Below are positions 16,139-23,938 of a stretch of 23,938 nt of DNA, one piece after another. This DNA comes from SURF-24 sp964537965. GTDB taxonomy: Bacteria; Bacteroidota; Ignavibacteria; Ignavibacteriales; SURF-24. A program made the translations under genes and the position numbers. The notes under the pieces are model-generated. The model had not been told where the DNA came from. It did not search any database and worked only from the letters and a program-made list of their open reading frames with translations. Location of the stretch: positions 1 through 23,938 of the forward strand of contig CAZIDB010000057.1 of assembly GCA_964537965.1 (NCBI GenBank), read 5' to 3'. Every line of letters starts with the position of its first letter. Position 1 is the first letter of the stretch.

Positions 16139-17350
16139 ATGAAAGTCTTTCTTAGACTTGGTTTACTTGGATTAGTATTATTTAATTTGAATACTGTGCT
16201 GAATGCTCAGGGTGGTGAATCTGCTGTACCGTTTTTATTAGTTGCCCCGGATTCCCGCGCGGGTGGATTGGGTGAATCAGGAACAGGATTAGCAGATAAT
16301 TCTGCTGCAATATTCTGGAATCCTGCCGGGCTCGCTTTTCAATCCGGTACCGAACTTAGTATAACACATAGTAATTGGCTGCCACAGTTCAAACTGGATA
16401 TATTTTATGATTACCTGACTTACCGGGATTACTTTGAAGAAATTGACGGAGTCCTGTCTTCAAGTATTACTTTTATGAACTATGGCGAGTTTATTCAAAC
16501 AGGTGAGCAAGGTCCGGAGGAAATTGGAAAATTCAGATCATTTGATGCTGCCGCTACCATTGGTTATGCTACCAAATTACATCCTGACTGGGGTATTGGT
16601 CTTAATTTCAGAGTTATTCACAGCCGGTTAACAGGACAAATTCAGGTTGGTAACCAGAGAGGTGAAGGAACTTCAACTACATTAAGCTTTGACATTGGCG
16701 GTATGTGGAGACCTTCTTCACTTGTAATTCCTTTTACAGACGAGGATCTTGGCAATCGTTTTAGCATAGGTGCAAACTTAAGTAACATCGGTCCTAAAAT
16801 TTATTATATAAACAAAGCTCAGGCAGATCCTATCCCAACAAATTTCAGGTTAGGTTTTGCTTACAGAATTCTTGATGACGAATATAATTCACTCACCTAT
16901 ACTTTAGATTTCAGTAAACTTCTTGTTACAAAACTTGATACAAGAGTAGTTGGTCAGGATTCTACCGGTAAGGATATAATTGAAACAATAGGTGAAAGAG
17001 ATGAATTTTACAAAGCTATATTTACGGCCTGGGGTGATCAGCCTTTCAGTGAAGAATTAAGAGATATAGTTACATCCATGGGATTGGAATTTACTTACGG
17101 TAAAGCAAATGATTTTCAGTTTGCAGTACGCAGCGGTTATTTCTATGAAGATCCGGCATACGGTAACAGAAAATTTGTAACCTTTGGCGCCGGTATCAGG
17201 TATGATGTTTATGGTTTCGATTTCAGTTACTTAACTACTTCTGTTTTTAAAGGTGCAGAAAATCATCCGCTTAATGATACTATGCGTTTTACTCTAAGTA
17301 TTGGTTGGGGCGGTACACCACAAGCTAAAGGACTTCCAAGAGGAATATAA
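16139..17350 (+). CDS. porV: Type IX secretion system outer-membrane protein PorV
   Basis: A 403-residue outer-membrane barrel protein of the PorV/PorQ (FadL-like) family. Signal peptide about 1-23 (cleavage near L-N-A-Q). The mature N-terminus L-L-V-A-P-D-S-R-A-G-G-L-G-E-S-G-T-G and S-A-A-I-F-W-N-P-A-G-L-A is the family signature. Alternating beta strands continue to a short tail. In Bacteroidota PorV takes cargo from the translocon and hands it to PorU, matching its position right after porU. CGGAGG at 16128-16133 gives a strong ribosome site. The downstream M6-like gene starts 3 bases after its stop. Confidence 0.93.
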   Translation: MKVFLRLGLLGLVLFNLNTVLNAQGGESAVPFLLVAPDSRAGGLGESGTGLADNSAAIFWNPAGLAFQSGTELSITHSNWLPQFKLDIFYDYLTYRDYFEEIDGVLSSSITFMNYGEFIQTGEQGPEEIGKFRSFDAAATIGYATKLHPDWGIGLNFRVIHSRLTGQIQVGNQRGEGTSTTLSFDIGGMWRPSSLVIPFTDEDLGNRFSIGANLSNIGPKIYYINKAQADPIPTNFRLGFAYRILDDEYNSLTYTLDFSKLLVTKLDTRVVGQDSTGKDIIETIGERDEFYKAIFTAWGDQPFSEELRDIVTSMGLEFTYGKANDFQFAVRSGYFYEDPAYGNRKFVTFGAGIRYDVYGFDFSYLTTSVFKGAENHPLNDTMRFTLSIGWGGTPQAKGLPRGI

Positions 17351-17353
17351 TTA

Positions 17354-20300
17354 ATGCGAATAATATCGTTTATGGTTTTAATTTGTTTGGGCAGTATTTC
17401 TGCCCAAACATTTATTGGGAAGATTAATCCGGTTCCTGATGCTTCACAAGTAAAAATTAATTCAGGTGATTCTCTTAGGATCCTTGCTGTTATGGCAGAA
17501 TTCCTGGAAGATAAGGATGAATCTACTTTAGGTAACGGCAAATTCGGTACTTTGCTTTCAAAGGATTACGGTTCAAAAATACTTGATCCGTTACCGCATG
17601 ATTTAAATTATTTCAAGAAACATTTAACCTTTGCACAAAATTATTTTTCAAAAGTGTCCAAAGGTAATTTGAATATAAGCTTTGAAGTATTAAGCGATAT
17701 CTTTACCGCTCCCAAAACCATGCGTAATTATTCACCGTTAAGTACAAGTGATGATTTAACTCCGCTTGGTAATTTATCAAAAGAAATATGGAGCCAGGTA
17801 AAAACAAAGTATCCCGGTATTCAATTTAATGATTATGATATTTTCCTGATCTTCCATGCAGGTGCAGGCAGGGATGTATCTTTACCCGGCAGCTTTGGAA
17901 ATGAAAAGGATATTCCTTCAGTTTACCTTAGCGATAAAGCTTTAAAAAAAATTTTTAATGATGACTTAACCGGGCTTCCGCAAAACAGGTTTGGCAATTA
18001 TAATACAATGGTTATTCCTGAAACTGAAAGCAGGGAAGTATCCAGCCTTGGCGGAAATGTTTTGGTTGAGCTATCTATCAACGGATTGATTGTTTCAAGC
18101 ATTGCCAGCCATATTGGATTACCGGATTTGTTTGATACAAATACCGGGCTGAGTGCAATTGGTCGCTTTGGATTAATGGATGGCCAGGCAATCTTTGCTT
18201 ATTCAGGTTGTTTCCCTCCGGAACCATCTGCATGGGAAAAAATTTATTTGGGCTGGACTACTCCTAAGGAAGCTTCACTTAAAGATATGCAGATAAACAT
18301 TACTACGAATTTAGCTGCCACTGCTTCAGATACAGTAATATTAAAAATACCTATCAATGCAAGTGAGTATTATCTTGTTGAAAACAGAATTCGTGATGCA
18401 AACAAGGATGGCTCTAAAGTTAGAATTTCTTCTCAGGATGGCAGCATTACAGATTTATTATTTGCAAAGGATACAGATGGCTACTACAGTTACAATGTTG
18501 ATTCTTTAAGCGGTGTTATTCTTGACGTAGATGAATTTGACTGGGCGTTACCCGGTAACGGAATTGTCATCTGGCATATTGATGAAAATATTATAAATAG
18601 CAAGATTTCCGACAACAAAATAAATACGGATAAAAATTTACGCGGTGTTGATGTTGAAGAAGCAGACGGCATCCAGGATATTGGCGAACAGTTTACTACT
18701 ATATTTGGTGATGAAGTTGTTGGTGAAGGTGATGCAGTGGATTTCTGGTATAAGACAAATCCATCCAAACTTTATAAAAATAAATTTTCAAAGGATTCAA
18801 GACCCAATACTCTTTCTAATTCCGGCGCAAATAGTTTAATCAGTCTCACAGATTTTTCGCCAATCAGCACTAAGATGAGTTTTAAGCTTAGTTGGGGAGA
18901 TAGTTTGATAAAACCGGTTACTGTGAAAGCTTTACAAGATGGGAATACTTATTTCGGTTTAAATTCATTTATAGAAAATGATAACCTTAATTTTATTATT
19001 ACTAATACAGCAGGATTAAAAATTCTTGATATCAATGGAAATGTAAAATCTTCACAGTCATTTGAATCTTTGTTATATACACCTGCAATTGCCATAAGCA
19101 ATAATACTTTATATTATTATTCCATCGGAACGAAAAAAATAAACTACTATATTAATTCACAAAATTCTGTTTCTTCCGGTACTGTAAATTTACCTTATCA
19201 GATTTCTGCAAATCCGGTTATATGGGAAAAGCAGAATGGTTCAAATATGATTATTGTTGGTACCTCAGAAGGCAGAGTTTATTTTCTGTCGTCGGGAAGT
19301 CCGAATAATGTCGCACCAACAATTATAGATTCTTTAGTATTGCCTGAATATTACTCCGTTAAAAAAATTGCTGTCTCTAAAGATTATTATGTTATACTTT
19401 GTAATGATACACGGGAATCACTACCCGGAGCTTGTTTTTGGGTCGATTCTGAAAACAAAAAATTGGAAATACCTTACCCGGCTTCAGATATAATTCTTAC
19501 TAAAAATAAAAACGGTGATTATATTTCTTTTGTTACTTCCTGGCAATATAAATTGTATATGATTTCCGGTGGAGTAATTCTTAATGAATTTAATTTATCT
19601 TCTGATTCTGCTCCTTCTTTATCTTTAGGGGATATTGAACAGTCTGGTGAAAATAATATTTCCTTCATAAATAAAGGTAATTTAGAGATCAGGAATTTTA
19701 CAGGTGCTTCAGTAGAAAATTTTCCAATAGAATTGACAGATGGAAATCGTTTTTATACAGTTCCTCTTGTAGCTGATTTTAATGGTAATAAAAATCCTGA
19801 AGTGATTTCTCATGATAATAATGGCAATATTTATGCGTTTGATGGTTCAAACGGAAAATTAATAGACGGATTTCCTGTCCCTTCAGGTAAATGGTTAAAC
19901 TCCGGTCTTCTTCTAAATAAATTTAATAGTAATTTGTATTTAAGCCTAATTGCTTCTGGTAAGCTTTATGTCTGGAATATTGGTTCGTCAACAGGTGAAT
20001 TGTATTGGTCAAGCTTATACGGTGATCAGGCAAATACGAGTTTCGTTCCGGCAGCAAGTTCAACTAATAAAATAAATTCTTTTTTCCCGACTGAACGCGC
20101 TTATAATTATCCTAATCCTGTTTACGGAGATGAAACTAACATCAGGTATTTTGTTTCCGAAGATTCAAAAATAAATATCAGAATTTTTGATTTAGCCGGA
20201 GACTTTGTTGCAGAATTAAATGACAATGCAACAGGCGGTTTTGATAATGAAACTATATGGGATGTTAAAAATGTTCAGAGTGGTGTGTACCTTGCAAGAG

Positions 20301-20365
20301 TTGAAGCAGTTGGCGCATCAGGTAAAACAGAAAATACGGTAATAAAAATTGCAGTAATTAAATAA
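17354..20365 (+). CDS. Secreted M6-peptidase-like protein with lost zinc motif and C-terminal sorting domain
   Basis: A 1003-residue exported protein. Signal peptide about 1-18. Residues 40-510 follow the M6 (immune inhibitor A-like) peptidase plan: G-L-P-D-L-F-D-T (255-262), R-F-G-L-M-D-G, S-A-W-E-K-I-Y-L-G-W, P-G-N-G-I-V-I-W-H-I-D-E (about 400-411) and R-G-V-D-V-E-E-A-D-G. Where active members carry H-E-x-x-H two residues before G-L-P-D, this protein reads S-S-I-A-S (248-252). The two zinc histidines and catalytic glutamate are therefore gone and it is probably not a protease. Residues 520-910 look like repeated propeller strands (FG-GAP/PQQ-like). Residues 917-1003 are a type A sorting domain beginning Y-N-Y-P-N-P. 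It is predicted cargo of the type IX system encoded just upstream, with translation likely coupled to porV. Confidence 0.85.
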   Translation: MRIISFMVLICLGSISAQTFIGKINPVPDASQVKINSGDSLRILAVMAEFLEDKDESTLGNGKFGTLLSKDYGSKILDPLPHDLNYFKKHLTFAQNYFSKVSKGNLNISFEVLSDIFTAPKTMRNYSPLSTSDDLTPLGNLSKEIWSQVKTKYPGIQFNDYDIFLIFHAGAGRDVSLPGSFGNEKDIPSVYLSDKALKKIFNDDLTGLPQNRFGNYNTMVIPETESREVSSLGGNVLVELSINGLIVSSIASHIGLPDLFDTNTGLSAIGRFGLMDGQAIFAYSGCFPPEPSAWEKIYLGWTTPKEASLKDMQINITTNLAATASDTVILKIPINASEYYLVENRIRDANKDGSKVRISSQDGSITDLLFAKDTDGYYSYNVDSLSGVILDVDEFDWALPGNGIVIWHIDENIINSKISDNKINTDKNLRGVDVEEADGIQDIGEQFTTIFGDEVVGEGDAVDFWYKTNPSKLYKNKFSKDSRPNTLSNSGANSLISLTDFSPISTKMSFKLSWGDSLIKPVTVKALQDGNTYFGLNSFIENDNLNFIITNTAGLKILDINGNVKSSQSFESLLYTPAIAISNNTLYYYSIGTKKINYYINSQNSVSSGTVNLPYQISANPVIWEKQNGSNMIIVGTSEGRVYFLSSGSPNNVAPTIIDSLVLPEYYSVKKIAVSKDYYVILCNDTRESLPGACFWVDSENKKLEIPYPASDIILTKNKNGDYISFVTSWQYKLYMISGGVILNEFNLSSDSAPSLSLGDIEQSGENNISFINKGNLEIRNFTGASVENFPIELTDGNRFYTVPLVADFNGNKNPEVISHDNNGNIYAFDGSNGKLIDGFPVPSGKWLNSGLLLNKFNSNLYLSLIASGKLYVWNIGSSTGELYWSSLYGDQANTSFVPAASSTNKINSFFPTERAYNYPNPVYGDETNIRYFVSEDSKINIRIFDLAGDFVAELNDNATGGFDNETIWDVKNVQSGVYLARVEAVGASGKTENTVIKIAVIK

Positions 20366-20380
20366 TGCTGTCAGTAAAAA

Positions 20381-20407
20381 TCTGCGTAATCCGTGTAATC
20401 AGCGTTC
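20381..20407. repeat. Three degenerate 9-bp tandem units
   Basis: TCTGCGTAA, TCCGTGTAA and TCAGCGTTC lie head to tail in the 99-base gap between the M6-like gene and the next gene. Part of the array (TAATCCG, 20387-20393) is matched by an inverted copy CGGATTA at 20425-20431, so a loose hairpin is possible. It resembles short 9-base-period intergenic sequences that I recall from related genomes. Confidence 0.5.
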
Positions 20408-20464
20408 TGTTATTTCAGACTCATCGGATTAAGTACAATAACATCATGTAAACCAAAATCATTT

Positions 20465-23400
20465 ATGAAGAAAAAAATTTTAATACTAATCTTATTTCTC
20501 GCTGTTGTAAAAATTAATGCGCAGTTTACAGAGTTTCATCCTGAGTTTAACTGGTTAACAATAAAAGGTGAGAATGTAGTTGTTCATTATCATGAAGAAG
20601 CTGAAAGAACAGCACGAACCGTTTTGAAAATTGCCGAAGAAGTCTGGGGACCAATAACTTCATTGTACCAGTATCAACCAGATCCGGTTCATTTTGTAAT
20701 TAAAGATATAGATGACTATTCCAACGGGGCAACTTACTTTTTTGATAACAAGATTGAAATCTGGGCATCGGCATTAGACTTTGATTTGCGCGGTTCACAT
20801 AACTGGCTGCGTAATGTTATTACTCATGAATTTACACATATGGTGCAGATTCAGGCATCGCTTAAAACAAAGAGAACTTTGCCTGCTGTTTATCTCCAAT
20901 TCCTTAATTATGAAGATAAACGCCGACCAGACATTCTTTATGGCTTTCCGAATTTTATAGCTTCTTTCCCAATACCAGGCATTAACATTCCAGCCTGGCT
21001 TGCCGAAGGAACGGCCCAGTATCAACGCAAAGAATTAAACTACGAAAACTGGGATTCCCACAGGGATATGATTTTAAGAAGCTATGTGCTTGACGGAACA
21101 ATGTTGACGTGGAATCAGATAGGAATATTTGATAAAACAAGTCTGGGGAATGAATCAGTTTATAATTCAGGTTTTGCGCTTACGAAATATATCGCAGAAA
21201 ATTACGGCGAAGATAAATTAAGATTGATTAGTGAAAATCTTGGTCGGTTAGGTACCTTTACGGTTGATGCCGCAATTAAGGATGCAATAGGAGTAGATGG
21301 AAAAGATCTTTATTTAAACTGGCAAAAGTATCTTTCAAATGATTACAGTAAACGTATTGCAGATGTAAAAAATAACATTGTTAAAGGAAATGAAATTGCA
21401 TCTGTAGGATTTGGGAATTTCTATCCAATCTTTTCTGAGGACGGATCAAAAATTTATTACTGCTCAAATAAAACAAGCGATTATTTCAGCCCTTCATCTA
21501 TAATTGAATATGACATTAAAACCAAAGAAGAAAAAGTAATACAGCCGGGAATCAGATCAACATTAGGATTGCTGCCCGGAACCGATAAAGTAGTTTATTC
21601 AAAACTAAGTGAAGATAACCCGGGTTGGACTAACATACATGATATTTATGTTTATGATATAAGTGATGAAGAAGAAACAAGGTTAACAAATGGGTTAAGA
21701 GCAAACCAGCCGACTGTTTCAAATGACGGGAAAAAAATTGCATTTATCTTCCAAAAAGACGGGACAACAAATATTGGTATTATAGATTCTGATGGAAAGA
21801 ATTTTAAGCGGTTAACTTTTTATGAACATGGTGAACAGGTTTTTAGTCCAAAGTTTTCAAATGATGATAACAAAATTGTATTTGACTTTTCGGTTGAAAA
21901 CGGAAGGGATATTGCAAAAGTAAATACAGACGGTACAGGTTTGGATTATATCCTTCAAAATAAATATGATGAAAGAAATCCTGTTTTTACTAAAGATGGA
22001 AAAATGATTTATTCATCGGATGAAACCGGTATTTTCAATCTTTTTTTATATGATTTATCAACAAAAGAAAAGAAACAGCTTACCAATGTTACCGGCGGCG
22101 CTTTTATGGCAAGTGTTAACAAGAATGGTGAAATAACTTACGCAGGTTACACTTCAACAGGTTATAAGTTATTTCTTATTAATAAAGAAGAGCAGGCTAA
22201 GGTCGATCCTTCTAAAAAATACCTGCCGAAAGAAAGCAAAATGCTGGCAAATTTAAACGGAGATATTTCTAAGTTCAATATAAATTCACTCGTTAATTAT
22301 AATGATAAGGAAGTGCCCGAATATAAAAGCGAAAGCTATAAAGGCGCTTTTACTAAGGTTACATTTTTTCCGTTTATCAGGTTTGATAACTATAACACTT
22401 CAAATAAAACTATTGATAAATTCAAACCGGGCGTTTATATAACATCAACTGATATGTTGGACAGATTTTCATTGTTTGCCGGCGGCTCAATCAATGCAAG
22501 ACTCGAAAGAGATTTATTCCTTAATTTCAATTACAAGAATAAACTGCCTCTTCTATATGATCTTGGAATTAAACCGGAATTGGCTCTTGAACTTTATAGC
22601 ATTTCCCGCGAGGCAAAGGCAGATCTTTTAATTGGCGCAGATACCGTTGGCAATGTAGTTACTTATGATTACAATATTCCTGTTGATGTTACTTATAATT
22701 TATTTGAACTTGATCTTGTGGCAAACCATAGGTTATTTGCAAGAGGTAACGACTTAGAATTCAGATTCATATTCAGTCAGTATTCCAGTACAATAGGAAG
22801 TTTCATTTATCCGGGAACCACTAATGAGCTTGTACAGAAATCTACTGATACTTATTTGATTGGCAGAAACTTCCAGCTGAAGTATACACACAAAATGTAT
22901 CTGCCATATGTTGATGACGATATCAATCCTATCGGCAGGGAAATTACTCTTCAATATAATTATGAGATGAATAAGTTTAATCCGGAAAGTAATTACGAAG
23001 TTGAAGACGGTATTTTAAAACCATTATATAATAATTTTAATTTCCATCGCCTTGAATTAAACTGGCAGGAACATATTGGTCTGGGTAAAGGACATACAGT
23101 TAACAGCACGCTCAGAGCTGGTTCGGTATTAGGCTCGGCTGTACCGGATTTCTTCGATTTTTATTTGGGCGGATTAATTGGTATGAAATCTTATCCGTTT
23201 TATGCTTTAAGCGGAAATGAAATCGGCTGGTTGAATCTTACTTACAGATTCCCGCTCTTTAAAAACATAGACTATAAATTCGGTGTGTTTTATCTTGATA
23301 AAATCTTTATGTCGGTTTATGGTGATTTCGGTTATGCATGGACAGGCGATATGCCGGGTCTTAATAAATTCAAAAAAGGTGCAGGTGCTGAATTAAGATT

Positions 23401-23554
23401 CAAACTGAATTCATTTTATTTATTCCCTACAAGCATTTTTGTTAACGCTTCTTATGCCTTTGACAGCGCTGACAGATATGTAAGATCTGAATTAGTTAAA
23501 TACGGAAAAGAATGGCAGTTGTACGGCGGTATTCTTTTCGACTTTAGTTTTTAA
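20465..23554 (+). CDS. Peptidase MA-like / TolB-propeller / outer-membrane barrel fusion
   Basis: A 1029-residue envelope protein. Signal peptide about 1-19. Residues 20-290 are a gluzincin-type peptidase MA-like domain with intact H121-E-F-T-H125 and the downstream glutamate E181 in A-W-L-A-E-G-T-A-Q-Y, so zinc binding is plausible. Residues about 300-600 are TolB/PD40-type propeller repeats (S-E-D-G-S-K-I-Y-Y, S-N-D-G-K-K-I-A-F, T-K-D-G-K-M-I-Y). Residues about 640-1029 are amphipathic strands like a BamA/surface-antigen barrel, ending in F-D-F-S-F with a terminal phenylalanine, typical of barrel proteins. Homologues tend to be labelled Tol-like biopolymer transport proteins. Role unknown: perhaps a barrel-anchored periplasmic or surface peptidase. 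The 99-base gap from the previous gene means it may have its own promoter. Confidence 0.85.
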   Translation: MKKKILILILFLAVVKINAQFTEFHPEFNWLTIKGENVVVHYHEEAERTARTVLKIAEEVWGPITSLYQYQPDPVHFVIKDIDDYSNGATYFFDNKIEIWASALDFDLRGSHNWLRNVITHEFTHMVQIQASLKTKRTLPAVYLQFLNYEDKRRPDILYGFPNFIASFPIPGINIPAWLAEGTAQYQRKELNYENWDSHRDMILRSYVLDGTMLTWNQIGIFDKTSLGNESVYNSGFALTKYIAENYGEDKLRLISENLGRLGTFTVDAAIKDAIGVDGKDLYLNWQKYLSNDYSKRIADVKNNIVKGNEIASVGFGNFYPIFSEDGSKIYYCSNKTSDYFSPSSIIEYDIKTKEEKVIQPGIRSTLGLLPGTDKVVYSKLSEDNPGWTNIHDIYVYDISDEEETRLTNGLRANQPTVSNDGKKIAFIFQKDGTTNIGIIDSDGKNFKRLTFYEHGEQVFSPKFSNDDNKIVFDFSVENGRDIAKVNTDGTGLDYILQNKYDERNPVFTKDGKMIYSSDETGIFNLFLYDLSTKEKKQLTNVTGGAFMASVNKNGEITYAGYTSTGYKLFLINKEEQAKVDPSKKYLPKESKMLANLNGDISKFNINSLVNYNDKEVPEYKSESYKGAFTKVTFFPFIRFDNYNTSNKTIDKFKPGVYITSTDMLDRFSLFAGGSINARLERDLFLNFNYKNKLPLLYDLGIKPELALELYSISREAKADLLIGADTVGNVVTYDYNIPVDVTYNLFELDLVANHRLFARGNDLEFRFIFSQYSSTIGSFIYPGTTNELVQKSTDTYLIGRNFQLKYTHKMYLPYVDDDINPIGREITLQYNYEMNKFNPESNYEVEDGILKPLYNNFNFHRLELNWQEHIGLGKGHTVNSTLRAGSVLGSAVPDFFDFYLGGLIGMKSYPFYALSGNEIGWLNLTYRFPLFKNIDYKFGVFYLDKIFMSVYGDFGYAWTGDMPGLNKFKKGAGAELRFKLNSFYLFPTSIFVNASYAFDSADRYVRSELVKYGKEWQLYGGILFDFSF

Positions 23555-23573
23555 GTAAGTTAAAGGTGCACTA

Positions 23574-23938
23574 ATGAAGTTTTATGTGCTTTTAGTTTTA
23601 TTCTCTATTAGTTTTGTAAATATTTTTGGACAGATAGTTAAAGAAGAAAAAATTGAGTTGACAGGTAATTTAAAATCCGATATAAAAGCTGTTAATACAT
23701 TAATCAAAGAATCTCCGAAATTGCAGGAAGAGTTTAAAAAGAAATCACCGGTGCTTGCAGTTTTAATGTCTGCAATTATTCCGGGTGCCGGCCAGTATTA
23801 TGCTGAGAGTTATTGGAGAATACCTGTTTACCTTGCGGTTGAAGCTACAGCTATTATTGCCAACATTTATTACAATAAAAAAGGTGATGATGCTACAGAA
23901 GAATTCAAAGCATATGCTGATGAACATTGGAGTGTGGT
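23574..23938 (+). CDS. DUF5683-like envelope protein (3' truncated)
   Basis: The first 121 residues of a gene cut by the window end. AAAGG at 23562-23566 precedes the ATG, 19 bases after the upstream stop. Signal peptide about 1-20 (M-K-F-Y-V-L-L-V-L-F-S-I-S-F, cleavage near F-G-Q). After a charged helical stretch comes A-V-L-M-S-A-I-I-P-G-A-G-Q-Y-Y (about 64-78) and a hydrophobic segment, which resembles the P-G-x-G-Q-x-Y hallmark of DUF5683 membrane proteins. Function unknown. Short spacing suggests co-expression with the peptidase/barrel fusion upstream. Confidence 0.75.
   Translation, partial: MKFYVLLVLFSISFVNIFGQIVKEEKIELTGNLKSDIKAVNTLIKESPKLQEEFKKKSPVLAVLMSAIIPGAGQYYAESYWRIPVYLAVEATAIIANIYYNKKGDDATEEFKAYADEHWSV

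Noticed and set aside
17263..17541. Minus-strand 92-codon open frame across the porV/M6 junction
   Set aside because: Opposite two well-supported genes and without recognisable motifs.
1..23938. CRISPR arrays, insertion sequences, transposases, toxin-antitoxin or phage defence genes
   Set aside because: Read for these throughout; no regularly spaced repeats, transposase motifs or terminal inverted repeats of that kind are seen.

Overview
The window looks like a chromosomal piece of a low-GC bacterium of the Fibrobacterota-Chlorobiota-Bacteroidota group, most likely an Ignavibacteria/Melioribacter-type organism. This is inferred from three things: type IX secretion genes (PorU, PorV and a cargo-like protein with a Y-P-N-P C-terminal sorting domain), a trimeric NADH-type [FeFe] hydrogenase of anaerobes, and a DUF5683-like envelope protein. 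No ribosomal RNA or other strong taxonomic marker is present, so the assignment is tentative.

Region 1 (1-8920, all plus strand) is a hydrogenase-plus-signalling locus. It opens with the 3' part of a kinase that carries a hydrogenase-like Fe-S sensor domain. A single-domain receiver, a receiver-PAS-histidine kinase and a second single-domain receiver follow. Tightly behind the second receiver come the three hydrogenase genes hydC (NuoE-like), hydB (NuoF-like) and hydA (catalytic). A perfect 10-bp hairpin separates hydA from a membrane histidine kinase with a RegB-like G-G-x-x-N-P loop. None of the regulators seen here has a DNA-binding output. HydB and HydA both lack the extra C-terminal Fe-S modules of the well-studied electron-bifurcating enzymes, which suggests a simple NADH-linked hydrogenase.

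Region 2 (8897-11986) is mixed. A secreted SMP-30-type propeller protein lies on the minus strand and converges on the kinase. Next are tRNA-Glu(CUC) with a palindromic leader and a strong terminator, about 340 bases without a gene, and a three-gene run: a thioredoxin-like [2Fe-2S] ferredoxin, endonuclease III and an HD-domain protein.

Region 3 (12137-end, plus strand) is an envelope and secretion block: porU, porV, an M6-peptidase-like secreted protein whose zinc motif has been lost, a large peptidase MA/TolB-propeller/outer-membrane-barrel fusion, and the start of a DUF5683-like gene cut by the window end. PorU and PorV would process and deliver cargo; the M6-like protein carries the sorting domain such cargo needs.
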